From Clostridia bacterium (GTDB taxonomy: Bacteria > Bacillota > Clostridia > TANB77 > UBA1234), in the NCBI GenBank assembly GCA_017469565.1, contig JAFUGC010000018.1:1-55558 (forward strand): a stretch of DNA of 55,558 bases, read 5' to 3'. Below are positions 8,481-18,094 of this stretch, one piece after another (position 1 is the stretch's first letter; every line of letters begins with the position of its first letter). Both the position numbers and the translations under genes were made by a program. The notes beneath the pieces are model-generated. The model was not told where the DNA came from. It ran no database searches and saw only the letters and a list, made by a program, of their open reading frames with translations.

Positions 8481-9596
8481 ATGAAAAAAGTTTTGTTTGT
8501 TGCATCGATTACAAAACACATTAATACATTTCATATTCCATATTTGAAGTGCTTAAAAGAAGAGGGATATGAAGTTCATGTAGCAAGTAATGGAGAGGAA
8601 AAAATCAACTATTGTGATAAACATTTTAATGTAGAATTTGAAAGAAGTCCCTTTCGAAAAGAAAATAAAAAGGCCTATCGAGAATTAAAGAAAATTATCA
8701 ATGATGGAGAATATGACATCATTCATTGCCATACTCCGGTTGCAAGTGTGATGACAAGGCTTGCTGCCAAAAAGGCACGAAAAAAAGGTACAAAAGTAAT
8801 TTATACTGCACATGGTTTTCATTTTTATAAAGGTGCTCCAATGAGAAATTGGATCATTTATTATCCTATCGAAAAATATTTGTCCAAATATACAGATGTG
8901 TTAATTACAATCAATGAAGAGGATTATGAATTTGCTAAGAAAAAATTAAATGCAGGAAGAGTAGAACATATCCATGGAATCGGAATAGAAGAAGAAAAAT
9001 TTAAAATTGATCTTTCTGAATCTAAAAGAGATGAAATGAGAGAAAATTTTACCTGTAATTCGATGGATTTTGTTATGTTATATGCTGCCGAACTTAATGA
9101 TAACAAGAATCAAAAAATGCTAATTGATGCTATGAAAAAATTGGTCCCGGCATATCCAAATATTAAACTGTTGCTTGCAGGAGATGGACCATTTAAAGAA
9201 AAATTTGAAAAAGAGATTCAGGAAAATTTTTTACAAAGTAATGTCCTTTTAATTGGCTATAGAACAGATATTCCAGAACTTTTAAAGATTTCAGATTTAT
9301 ATGTGGCAACGAGCAAAAGAGAGGGATTACCAATCAATATTTTAGAGGCAATGATTTCTGGACTTCCACTTGTGGTGACAAATTCCAGAGGACAAAGAGA
9401 ACTGGTTGAAGATGGGAAAAATGGTTATATTGTTGAAATTGGTGATGTGGATTCCCTTGTAGAAAAAATAAGAAATATCTATTTAGATTCTAGAATGAGA
9501 AGTATGATTACCAAAAACGCAAGGGCGAATATAAATAAATATTTATTGCCAAATGTACTAGAAGAGATGAAGAGAATATATCATTTGGAGGAATGA
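8481..9596 (+). CDS. GT4-family glycosyltransferase
   Basis: 371 aa with two Rossmann-type halves. The N-terminal half begins KKVLFVASITKHINTFHIPY, and an HGFHFYKGAP segment is typical of the clostridial PglA/CapM-like group. The C-terminal half has LAGDGPF, a TSKREGLPINILEAM donor-binding motif with the EX7E pattern, and NGYIVEIGD. It adds a sugar to the undecaprenyl-linked acceptor made by the transferase at 6153. The ATG at 8481 follows AGGTGGAG (8468-8475). The zero-frame fusion to the HAD upstream is judged an artefact of the CGG shift. Confidence 0.9.
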   Translation: MKKVLFVASITKHINTFHIPYLKCLKEEGYEVHVASNGEEKINYCDKHFNVEFERSPFRKENKKAYRELKKIINDGEYDIIHCHTPVASVMTRLAAKKARKKGTKVIYTAHGFHFYKGAPMRNWIIYYPIEKYLSKYTDVLITINEEDYEFAKKKLNAGRVEHIHGIGIEEEKFKIDLSESKRDEMRENFTCNSMDFVMLYAAELNDNKNQKMLIDAMKKLVPAYPNIKLLLAGDGPFKEKFEKEIQENFLQSNVLLIGYRTDIPELLKISDLYVATSKREGLPINILEAMISGLPLVVTNSRGQRELVEDGKNGYIVEIGDVDSLVEKIRNIYLDSRMRSMITKNARANINKYLLPNVLEEMKRIYHLEE

Positions 9597-9597
9597 G

Positions 9598-10173
9598 ATG
9601 AACGTATATGATTTTGATGGCACCATATATAATGGGGATTCTGGTGTGGATTTTATCAAATTTTCTTATTTCAAGAAACCAGCTTTTATGTCTGTACATC
9701 TTTTGAAATGTCTGAAGTATTTAGCTTTATATAAACTAAAAAAAATTGATTTTAGAACATTGAAAGAATATATTTTTTCATTTGTTAGTACCATGAATCA
9801 GTTGGAAAAATTGACATTAGAGTTTGCACAATCACATAAATATAAAGTGAAGAAATATTATCAGGATTTGAAAGCAGAAAGTGATCTTATCATTAGTGCT
9901 TCGTTAGACTTTTATTTGATTCCACTTTGCAATGAAATTGGAATACAGAATGTTATATGCACAAAATATGATGTAAAAAACGGAAAAATAATTGGTGAGA
10001 ATTGTAAATTAGAGGAAAAGGTGAAAAGATTCGAAGAAAAATATGGAAAAGATGCCACAATAGACAATGCTTATGGAGATTCGAAGAGTGATATACCAAT
10101 GCTGAAAAGGGCGAAAAATGGATTTATGGTTAAGGGCGAAAAATTATGCTTTTTTGGTGAATCCTCTTTATAA
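9598..10173 (+). CDS. HAD-IB family phosphatase
   Basis: 191 aa, starting one base after the GT4 stop with GGAGG overlapping that gene's end. The N-terminus reads NVYDFDGTIYNGDSG, where the two Asp of DFDGT are the nucleophile and acid/base, and the C-terminal motif is YGDSKSDIPML. A hydrophobic helical cap lies between. It resembles the SerB-like HAD-IB group often seen in clostridial glycan loci. The exact substrate cannot be inferred. It is the last gene of the cluster, and an intergenic gap of 53 bases without a clear terminator leads to pyrH. Confidence 0.85.
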   Translation: MNVYDFDGTIYNGDSGVDFIKFSYFKKPAFMSVHLLKCLKYLALYKLKKIDFRTLKEYIFSFVSTMNQLEKLTLEFAQSHKYKVKKYYQDLKAESDLIISASLDFYLIPLCNEIGIQNVICTKYDVKNGKIIGENCKLEEKVKRFEEKYGKDATIDNAYGDSKSDIPMLKRAKNGFMVKGEKLCFFGESSL

Positions 10174-10226
10174 GTAGGAAGTTTTATGATATAAATATAT
10201 AAGAATTTTAATATAGGAGGTACTAT

Positions 10227-10937
10227 ATGCCGAAAGCAAAATATCAAAGAGTATTGTTAAAGCTTAGTGGAGAGGCTATGGCAGGGCCTAATGGAACAGG
10301 AATAGATGTAGACACTCTTGGAAAGATTTGTGATTACATAAAGGAAATTCATGACATGGGAGTGGAAATTGCAATTGTTGTTGGTGGTGGAAATTTCTGG
10401 AGAGGTAGGCAGGCACATCACATGGAAAGAACTACGGCTGATTATATGGGAATGCTTGCTACTATCATGAATGGTCAAGCACTGCAAGATGCATTAGAAT
10501 ATAGAGGAGTTGCAACGAGACTTCAATCTGCAATAGAGATGCGTCAGATTGCAGAACCATACATAAGGAGAAAGGCTGTAAGACATCTTGAAAAGGGGAG
10601 AATTGTGATATTCGCAGGTGGAACAGGAAACCCATTTTTCTCAACAGATACTTGTGCAGCTTTGAGAGCAACAGAGATAAATGCAGATATTATTATTTTC
10701 GGAAAAACAATTGATGGTGTGTATGATTCAGACCCAAAAGAAAATCCTAATGCTAAAAAGTATGATACCATCACATATACGGAAATTTTACAGAAAAATT
10801 TAAAAGTAATTGATTCAACTGCGGCTTCGCTTTGTAGGGACAATAATATGCCTATGTTGATATTTGCACTCAATAATGCAGAGGATTTAGTGAAAGCAGT
10901 AACGGGAGAAAAGATTGGTACTTTTATATCTGAGTGA
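10227..10937 (+). CDS. pyrH: Uridylate kinase
   Basis: 236 aa, hexameric UMP kinase of the amino-acid kinase fold, ATP + UMP to ADP + [12 protein letters not shown] near the N-terminus and [11 protein letters not shown] bind phosphates, and [14 protein letters not shown] is the hallmark UMP-kinase segment. The start follows TAGGAGG at 10215-10221. It is normally directly behind tsf; here 10 kb of surface-glycan genes intervene. Confidence 0.97.
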   Translation: MPKAKYQRVLLKLSGEAMAGPNGTGIDVDTLGKICDYIKEIHDMGVEIAIVVGGGNFWRGRQAHHMERTTADYMGMLATIMNGQALQDALEYRGVATRLQSAIEMRQIAEPYIRRKAVRHLEKGRIVIFAGGTGNPFFSTDTCAALRATEINADIIIFGKTIDGVYDSDPKENPNAKKYDTITYTEILQKNLKVIDSTAASLCRDNNMPMLIFALNNAEDLVKAVTGEKIGTFISE

Positions 10938-10990
10938 TGAAAAGTTAAATTAGCTGAATCGTGAAAAATGAAAAAGGAAGGAAGATTTTT

Positions 10991-11536
10991 ATGTATAGTC
11001 ATATCGAAGAAAAAATGAAGAAGAGTATTAGTGTATTAGAAAGAGAGTTATCTGAAATAAGAGCTGGTCGTGCTAATCCAAAGGTATTGGATAGGATTCA
11101 AGTTAGTTATTATGGAGCCATGTCTCCTATTAATCAAGTTGCCAATATTGCAGTTCCAGAGCCTAGAATGATAACCATTCAACCTTGGGATGCAAGCTTG
11201 TTAAAAGATATCGAAAAAGAAATTCAAAAATCGGATTTAGGAATTAATCCTTCTAATGATGGAAAAATCATTCGATTGGTATTCCCAGAACTTACAGAGG
11301 AAAGAAGAAAAGAATTGGCAAAAGATATTAAGAAGCTTGCAGAAGATACGAAAGTTGCCATTAGAAGCATTAGAAGAGATGGTATTGAAGAATTTAAGAC
11401 AAAACAAAAAAACAGTGAAATTACTGAAGATGATTTGAAAGATGCAGAAGATAAGATTCAAAAGTTAACGGATAAATATGTTGCAGAGGCTGATTCTCTT
11501 GCAGGAGCAAAGGAAAAGGAAATCATGTCGGTTTAG
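10991..11536 (+). CDS. frr: Ribosome recycling factor
   Basis: 181 aa. RRF splits the post-termination ribosome together with EF-G. The ELSEIRAGRANP segment and VPEPRMITIQPWD are diagnostic, and the C-terminal long helices end in ADSLAGAKEKEIMSV. The ATG at 10991 is preferred over the in-frame ATG at 10961 because AAGGAAGG lies 8 bases upstream and family members start here. It is co-linear with pyrH and uppS as in most Firmicutes. Confidence 0.97.
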   Translation: MYSHIEEKMKKSISVLERELSEIRAGRANPKVLDRIQVSYYGAMSPINQVANIAVPEPRMITIQPWDASLLKDIEKEIQKSDLGINPSNDGKIIRLVFPELTEERRKELAKDIKKLAEDTKVAIRSIRRDGIEEFKTKQKNSEITEDDLKDAEDKIQKLTDKYVAEADSLAGAKEKEIMSV

Positions 11537-11546
11537 GAGGTTTTTC

Positions 11547-12254
11547 ATGGACAAAAGTCTTATCATACCAGAGCATATTGCTATTATTTTAGATGGAAAT
11601 AGGAGATGGGCTAAAAAAAGAGGTTTACCAACATTAGAAGGACATACGAAAGGGGCAGATAACCTTGAAAAAATAGCCACATATTGTAATAAAATTGGTG
11701 TAAAATTCTTAACTGTTTATTGCTTTTCCACGGAAAACTGGAAAAGGGCAGAGGAAGAAGTAAATTATTTGATGAAGCTACTTGCACAGTATGTTAATAA
11801 TTTTGAAAAAAAGTTTGCAAATTCTAATGCAAGAATAAAACTTGTTGGTGATATTAAAAGACTTCCTAATTATCTTCAAGAAAGTATTCAAAAAATAGAA
11901 GAAAAGACCAAAAATAATACTGGAATTACTTTGAATCTTTGTATTAATTATGGGGGAAGAGAAGAAGTAGTAAATGCGGTTAAGGTTTTAGCTGAAAAAG
12001 TAAAAGAGGAGAACTTATTGGTAGAGGATATTGATGAAAACTTGGTATCTCAGAACTTGAGAACTGGTGGAATTCAAGATCCAGATTTAATGATTAGACC
12101 GGGAGGAGAACTTCGTCTTAGCGGATTCTTATTATGGCAAGTTTCTTATTCAGAATTATATTTTACAGATGTGCTATGGCCTGACTTTAATGAAGAAGAA
12201 CTTGATAAAGCAATTGAAGAATTTAATAGAAGAAAAAGAAATTTTGGAAAATAA
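11547..12254 (+). CDS. uppS: Isoprenyl (undecaprenyl diphosphate) synthase
   Basis: 235 aa, cis-prenyltransferase that makes C55-PP for cell-wall and glycan carriers. The catalytic Asp is D16 in ILDGNRRWAKKRG. The C-terminal substrate motif reads RPGGELRLSGFLLWQ, slightly diverged from the common R(T/P)SGE..LSNFLLWQ. The start codon at 11547 sits behind TAGGAGG, 11 bases after the frr stop; the frame is open upstream into frr. It supplies the lipid carrier used by the sugar transferase at 6153. Confidence 0.96.
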   Translation: MDKSLIIPEHIAIILDGNRRWAKKRGLPTLEGHTKGADNLEKIATYCNKIGVKFLTVYCFSTENWKRAEEEVNYLMKLLAQYVNNFEKKFANSNARIKLVGDIKRLPNYLQESIQKIEEKTKNNTGITLNLCINYGGREEVVNAVKVLAEKVKEENLLVEDIDENLVSQNLRTGGIQDPDLMIRPGGELRLSGFLLWQVSYSELYFTDVLWPDFNEEELDKAIEEFNRRKRNFGK

Positions 12255-12271
12255 ATAAAAGAGGTGAAAAA

Positions 12272-13078
12272 ATGTTAAAACGCATAGCATCTGCTGCAAT
12301 AGGAATAATACTACTTATTTTAGTGTTTTTTTGGGGTAATTTGGTTATGATAAATATAGCCGTTACTGCTGTGGCATTGCTTGCCTTATGGGAATTTTAT
12401 CATGCTTTTAAGCAAAAAGAAATTAGACCTTATGAGATGTTAGGATATGTTGTAACACTTTCTATTCTTGCGATTGGTTTTATACCCAATGCATTAATTA
12501 AGGTGTTTTTGTTCGTGATTATGCCAATTATATTGTTTATCATGTTTTGTAGTTCTGTTCTTACCAATATGAAACGTAATGTTGTAGATATTGCAGTTAC
12601 CATTTTAGGGCTGATATATGTTTCATTTTTCTTTAGTTTTATCGCATTTATTTGTCATATAGAACATGGTCTCTATTATATTTGGTATGTGTTTGGTGGT
12701 GCCTGGATGACAGACACATTTGCTTTCTTTATCGGTAGCAAATTTGGAAAACACAAATTTACGCAGATTAGTGCCAAAAAATCGATTGAGGGATGTATTG
12801 CAGGAGTAGTTGGTTGTGCAATATTTTATGCTGCTTATACATTTTATTTGAATAGTATAGGTTTGGAAATAAATCTGATTTTAATGACATTTATAGGCAT
12901 TATTGTTAGTATTATTTCTCAAATTGGTGATTTGGCGGCATCATCTATTAAAAGATATTGTGGTGTAAAAGACTTTGGAAATATCATGCCTGGACATGGT
13001 GGCGCTTTAGACAGATTTGATAGTGTCATTATGATTGCACCATTTATCTACATGTTATTTCAGTTTATTGTAATTTAA
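12272..13078 (+). CDS. cdsA: Phosphatidate cytidylyltransferase
   Basis: 268 aa, about eight membrane segments. It makes CDP-diacylglycerol from CTP and phosphatidate. The signature SIKRYCGVKDFGNIMPGHGG followed by LDRFDS near the C-terminus is complete. AGAGGTG precedes the ATG. dxr, which often separates cdsA from rseP in related genomes, is missing here. Confidence 0.96.
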   Translation: MLKRIASAAIGIILLILVFFWGNLVMINIAVTAVALLALWEFYHAFKQKEIRPYEMLGYVVTLSILAIGFIPNALIKVFLFVIMPIILFIMFCSSVLTNMKRNVVDIAVTILGLIYVSFFFSFIAFICHIEHGLYYIWYVFGGAWMTDTFAFFIGSKFGKHKFTQISAKKSIEGCIAGVVGCAIFYAAYTFYLNSIGLEINLILMTFIGIIVSIISQIGDLAASSIKRYCGVKDFGNIMPGHGGALDRFDSVIMIAPFIYMLFQFIVI

Positions 13079-13092
13079 GGGAGTGCTTAATT

Positions 13093-14349
13093 ATGAGTGT
13101 AGTACTATCTTGGATAGTTGGTTTTATAAAAATAGTATTTGTTCTTGGAACATTAATTACGATTCATGAATTAGGACATTTTACCGTTGCAAAACTTTGC
13201 AAAGTAAAAGTGAATAAATTTTCTATTGGGTTTGGCCCAAAACTTTTTTGCAAACAAGCCGGGGATACAGAATATACAATAAGACTTTTACCTTTTGGCG
13301 GCTTTTGCCAAATGGAGGGTGAGGAAGAACGTTCAGAAGATGAAAACGCTTTTAACAAAAAAAGCGTTTGGCAGAGAATTGCAATTGTGCTGGCAGGACC
13401 ATTTGTGAATATTATTTTTGCTTTAATTGTATACTTTTTTATTGCATCGGCAAGCAATTATTATCTAAACACAACCGTCTTAGATTTAAGTGCAGGGCCT
13501 CTATATGAAGCTGGAATTGTGGCAGGGGATAAAATCATTAGTGTAAACGGAGATAAGGTTTTAACGCAAAGAGAAATTGAAACAATTGTGGAAAAGGCTA
13601 AAAGTGATGATTTTACATTTCTTATTGAAAGAAATGGTGTAGAGTATGAAATCCCCGTTGTGATTCCATATGAAGAAAGAGGATATTTGGGAGTAGCTTT
13701 TTCTGACAGTGGAGATGTTTTATATATTTACAAGAATTCACCAGCAGATAAGGCTGGAATTGAATTAAATGACATAGTAGTTGCTGTGAACCAAAGACAA
13801 ACTTCTACTGCAACAGAAATCGTTAAGGAAATTAGAAGTTTACCAAATTCTGAAATAGAATTTGAAATTATCAGAGATGGAGAATTGATGACGGTTCAAG
13901 CTCAAACTTCCTCTACTACTCAGAGATTTTTCACTCTTTTATGTGAAGATATTCATCCTGGATTTTTTGGCGGATTCATTTATGCGTTAGATGAAACGGG
14001 GTATTATTTTACGGCAACCATTGAAGGAACATTTGGCATACTTACAGGGAAAAACTTAGATAATGTAGAAGTGATGGGTCCTGTTGGAATTGCTGAGGAG
14101 ATTACCGGAACAAAAGCATGGAGTGATTTCTTCTACTTGATGTCTGCCATTAGTTTGAGTCTTGGAATATTTAATTTACTTCCAGTCCCAGCCTTAGACG
14201 GTGGAAGAATCGTCATATTCTTAGTGGAAGCAGTAAGAAGAAAACCGTTGAGTGAAAAATTGGAACAGGGATTAATTCTTGCTGGCTTTGTTTTAATTAT
14301 TATTCTTGCGGTTTGTATCACGGCAAGTGATGTGATTAAGTTATTTTAA
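13093..14349 (+). CDS. rseP: Site-2 intramembrane zinc metalloprotease (RseP/RasP)
   Basis: 418 aa. The zinc motif HELGH (25-29) lies in the first membrane segment and the second ligand site NLLPVPALDGG (Asp369) in the C-terminal membrane part. Between them lie PDZ-like regions at about 115-195 and 200-260 (SPADKAGIELNDIVVAVN). It cleaves membrane-anchored anti-sigma factors and leftover signal peptides. It follows cdsA by 14 bases. Confidence 0.95.
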   Translation: MSVVLSWIVGFIKIVFVLGTLITIHELGHFTVAKLCKVKVNKFSIGFGPKLFCKQAGDTEYTIRLLPFGGFCQMEGEEERSEDENAFNKKSVWQRIAIVLAGPFVNIIFALIVYFFIASASNYYLNTTVLDLSAGPLYEAGIVAGDKIISVNGDKVLTQREIETIVEKAKSDDFTFLIERNGVEYEIPVVIPYEERGYLGVAFSDSGDVLYIYKNSPADKAGIELNDIVVAVNQRQTSTATEIVKEIRSLPNSEIEFEIIRDGELMTVQAQTSSTTQRFFTLLCEDIHPGFFGGFIYALDETGYYFTATIEGTFGILTGKNLDNVEVMGPVGIAEEITGTKAWSDFFYLMSAISLSLGIFNLLPVPALDGGRIVIFLVEAVRRKPLSEKLEQGLILAGFVLIIILAVCITASDVIKLF

Positions 14350-14360
14350 GAGGGTGTAGA

Positions 14361-16537
14361 ATGATTGCAGAAGTGGTTGTAAATAGTAGAGCTGCAGAAT
14401 TAAATAGAACGTTTGATTATCACATCCCGGATGGACTTGAAGTATCCCTTCGGGATGCGTGTGCTTGTTCCGTTTGGAAGTAGAAAGATTCCAGAAGCGG
14501 GATATGTTGTTGGAATAAAGGAGACCTCAGAATATCAATGTAAAAGTATTATAAAGGTTATTGATACCGTTTTTGATAAAGAAAAGCTAAATCTTGCTAA
14601 ATGGATTTCTAAAAAATATTTTTGTACACTGGCAGATTCTTTGAGGCTGCTAGTGCCACCTGGAACATCCACGGTGGTGAATAGAGTAAAAACAAAAACA
14701 GAAAGTGTGATTTGCTTAAGCCCTGATTATCATGAGGAAACACTAAAAAATGACAAACAAAAAAGAGTGATTCGTTTCTTAAAGGACAACCAGTCAGTTT
14801 CCAAAAAGCTTTTGCAGGAGTTTCTTGGTGTTTCTGACTCTGTCTTGAAAACATTAGAAAAAAATGGACAAATTATAGTTCAAAAAGAGGAAATCAGTAG
14901 AAATCCTCTTTTTCATAAGAATTTGAAAAAAACCAATCCTCTTGTTTTGACAGAGGAACAAAGACATACTTTTGAGAGTATTGATATAAAAGGGTATCAC
15001 AAATATTTGATTCACGGAGTTACGGGAAGTGGAAAAACAGAGGTATATTTGCAGCTGATTGAAAAAGTTTTAGATTCTGGGAAAAATGCCCTTGTGCTTG
15101 TACCTGAAATATCGCTTACACCACAAATGACAGATAGATTTTTGTCCAGATTTGGCAATGTTGTAGCAATACTTCATAGTGGACTTTCGCTTCGGAGAAA
15201 GGTTTGATGAGTGGAAAAAAATTCAATCGAAAAATTGTAGAATTGTCATTGGAGCAAGATCTGCTGTTTTTGCTCCACTTTCTAATATTGGGATTATTAT
15301 TATTGATGAAGAACATGACGATTCTTATAAATCAGAAACTGTTCCTAAATATGATGCAAAGGAAGTGGCGGATTATCTTGCTTTTCAAAATGATATTCCC
15401 TTTGTTTTAGGATCAGCTACTCCTGATATTAAAACCTATTATGAGGCTTTAAATGGTAAGATTCAATTATTAACATTAAAGGAAAGAGTCTCTAAATCCG
15501 GTCTTCCTAACATAGAGATTGTGGATATGCGTGAGGAACTTGCCACTGGAAATAAGACTGTTTTTAGTCGCAAGCTTTATTATGCGATGAAAGAAGCAAT
15601 CAAAAATAAAGAGCAAATCATGCTTTTTTTGAATAGGCGTGGCTATTCTACTTTTGTGATGTGTAGAGATTGTGGATATGTAGTAAAATGTGAAGATTGT
15701 GATGTATCTATGACATATCATATGGATGAAAATAGACTCATTTGTCATTATTGCGGAAGAGCTAAGAATGTGATGACTGTGTGCCCAGCTTGTGGTAAGA
15801 AGAATATAAGATATTTTGGAAGTGGTACACAAAAAATTGAAATGGAAATAAAAAAATATTTTCCTGAAGCAAGTGTTGTTAGAATGGATGTGGATACTAC
15901 CAGGGTAAAAAATGGGCATGAAAAGATTTTAAGCAAATTTAGAGATGAAAAAATTGATATATTGCTGGGGACTCAAATGATTTCAAAGGGACATGATTTT
16001 AGTAATGTTACTTTGGTGGGTATTTTGGCGGCGGATAGCTCTATTAATATTGGAGATTATAGGGCAAACGAAAAGACCTATGAGCTCTTAACACAAATGT
16101 CTGGACGTGCTGGACGAGGAGATAAAAAGGGAACCGCAATTATTCAAACATATATGCCTGATGAATTTAGCATTGAGGCGGCAAAAGAACAAAATTATAC
16201 AAAATTTTACAATACTGAAATAAATCTTCGAGAAAAGTTGAATTATCCACCATTTTGCGATATAATAATATCGGTTATCAGTGGAAAAAAAGAAGAAATT
16301 GTAAAAAGCGAAGCAAATAGGTTGTATGAGCTTTTACATACATCATTTCACGCGTATATGCCTGTTCCTGCACCAATTAGCAAGATTAATGGTGAATATA
16401 GGTGGCGTATTTTGATTAAGGAAATTGCAAATGAAGAGATACTAAGCGAATTTTATGAAAAGATATCTTCTTTCCGCAAAGACCAAAATAGTGAAATTAA
16501 AGTAAGTGTGGATGTTAACCCGAATAACATGTTGTAA
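14361..16537 (+). CDS. priA: Primosomal protein N' helicase PriA; two +1 shifts at CGG 14451 and 15193
   Basis: Replication-restart helicase. The zero frame from ATG 14361 (AGAGGG upstream) gives HIPDGLEVSL and then meets CGG 14451; skipping C continues GMRVLVPFG, the conserved N-terminal motif. The next frame carries the Walker A segment (HGVTGSGKTEVY) and HSGLSL, then meets CGG 15193; skipping C continues GERFDEWK, again as in the family. The rest has DEEH, two zinc-binding Cys clusters (CRDCGYVVKCEDC, CHYCG, CPACG) and helicase motifs to 16537. The corrected length of 724 aa is normal for PriA. As PriA is important for growth in most bacteria, two independent pseudogenising indels seem unlikely. 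Confidence 0.93.
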
Positions 16538-16556
16538 GTTGAAAGGAATGGATAAT

Positions 16557-17051
16557 ATGGCTTTAAGGCAGATAAGAGAAGTTGGTGATAATTTACTTAG
16601 GAAAAAATCTAGACCTGTTGAAGTGGTGGATGATAAAATAAGGCAGTTAATGGATGATATGTATGAAACAATGAAGAACGCAGATGATGGAATAGGAATT
16701 GCTGCTCCACAGGTTGGTGTCTTAAAGAGAGTTATTGTAATTGATCTTGGAGAAGAAGGAGATGGGCATGTATATAAACTTGTTAATCCTGTCATAATAA
16801 AGCAAAAGGGAGAGCAGGTTTGTAGAGAAGGTTGTCTTAGTGTTCCTGGGGTGACTGGAGATGTGATTCGTCCTAAAGAAGTAGTGGTTGAAGCATTAGA
16901 TGAAAATGGAAAACCAATAAAAATTAAAGCAAAAGATTTATTTGCTATTTGTTTGAGTCATGAAATAGATCATCTAGATGGAGTTTTGTTTATTGATAAG
17001 GCAACGGAAATATTTGAGGATGATGAGAATACGGAGGAAGAAAAGAAATAA
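16557..17051 (+). CDS. def: Peptide deformylase
   Basis: 164 aa. It removes the formyl group from nascent proteins. Motif 1 is GIGIAAPQVG, motif 2 EGCLSVPG (Cys93) and motif 3 HEIDH (135-139), together forming the metal site. The start at 16557 is chosen because AAAGG lies at a proper distance; the in-frame ATG at 16548 is too close to it. It overlaps fmt by one base (TAATG). Confidence 0.96.
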   Translation: MALRQIREVGDNLLRKKSRPVEVVDDKIRQLMDDMYETMKNADDGIGIAAPQVGVLKRVIVIDLGEEGDGHVYKLVNPVIIKQKGEQVCREGCLSVPGVTGDVIRPKEVVVEALDENGKPIKIKAKDLFAICLSHEIDHLDGVLFIDKATEIFEDDENTEEEKK

Positions 17052-17998
17052 TGAATATCATATTTATGGGAACGCCAGATTTTGCAGTGGAATCTCTAAA
17101 GAGAATAGATGAAGCGGGGCACCATATTTTGGCAGTGGTTTCCCAACCAGATAGAAAATCAGGAAGAGGAATGAATGTGGTTCCAACTCCGGTGAAAATT
17201 TATGCAGAGAGTAGAGGCATAAAAGTTTATCAGCCAGAAAGAATCAGAAAAGATTTAGCACTTATAGAAAATCTAAAACAAATGGAACCAGATTTGATTG
17301 TTGTTGTTGCATTTGGTCAAATCCTTCCAAAATCAGTATTGGAAATACCTAAATATGGCTGTATTAATGTTCATGGCTCGCTTTTACCTAAGTATAGGGG
17401 AGCTGCTCCTATCCAATGGTCTATCATAAATGGTGATGCCGTAACAGGAATTACCACTATGTATATGGATGAGGGAATGGATACGGGGGATATGATTGAA
17501 AAGTTTGAACTTTCAATCGAAGATAGTGATACCTATGGTACTTTATATGAAAAAATGAAAGTGCTTGGTGGAAAAGCAATCATATCAACAATAGAGAAAA
17601 TTGCAGAAGGAAAGCTTATTAGAAATAGACAACCAGAAGATTTTTCCATTGCACCTATGATTGAAAAGGAAATGGGATTCATTGATTGGCGTAAAACTTC
17701 CGTTGAAATTAGAAATCAAATAAGAGGATTTAATCCAGCCCCTGGGGCTTATACTTTCATTGGTGATGAAAAGATTAAAGTATGGATGGCTGATATCTTG
17801 CCAGTGGAATCTGATTTTTCTAAAGTGACTATGGAACCAGGAAAACTGATTACCAAATCCGCTAAGGAAGGATTGATTGTGAAAACGGGAGATGGAGCTT
17901 TGAAGCTTACAGAAATTCAGTTTCCGAATAAAAGTAAGATGTCGGCTGAAGACTTTTTAAGAGGGCATCAAATAGAGGCAGATGCGTTTCGTTTTTAG
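17051..17998 (+). CDS. fmt: Methionyl-tRNA formyltransferase
   Basis: 315 aa. It formylates initiator Met-tRNA using 10-formyl-THF. The N-terminal domain starts NIIFMGTPDFAV and has HGSLLPKYRGAAPIQW near residue 107 and MDEGMDTGD. The C-terminal OB-like domain contains RGFNPAPGAYT. The start overlaps the def stop, indicating translational coupling. Confidence 0.97.
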   Translation: MNIIFMGTPDFAVESLKRIDEAGHHILAVVSQPDRKSGRGMNVVPTPVKIYAESRGIKVYQPERIRKDLALIENLKQMEPDLIVVVAFGQILPKSVLEIPKYGCINVHGSLLPKYRGAAPIQWSIINGDAVTGITTMYMDEGMDTGDMIEKFELSIEDSDTYGTLYEKMKVLGGKAIISTIEKIAEGKLIRNRQPEDFSIAPMIEKEMGFIDWRKTSVEIRNQIRGFNPAPGAYTFIGDEKIKVWMADILPVESDFSKVTMEPGKLITKSAKEGLIVKTGDGALKLTEIQFPNKSKMSAEDFLRGHQIEADAFRF

Positions 17999-18094
17999 AC
18001 TTTAAAATTTTTAATTTATATATTTTTTAGTTGTAAGTTTATTTCATCTAGTCATTTGCTGATAATGACAAAAATAAAAAGGGAGGTTTTGAAT

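Noticed and set aside
7767..9596. Bifunctional HAD-glycosyltransferase fusion
   Set aside because: An internal RBS and ATG at the junction plus the CGG rule give two normal genes.
10544..11002. Long minus-strand ORFs such as this one and those at 15476-15919 and 28153-28734
   Set aside because: They lie antisense to strongly conserved genes, lack RBSs and have compositions expected of shadow frames.
14361..16537. priA, spoIIIAA, spoIIIAE, spoIIIAF, yqfD and A2M as pseudogenes
   Set aside because: All lesions are single, identical in type and located at CGG. The frames on both sides keep full conservation, and no nonsense codons or other indels were seen.
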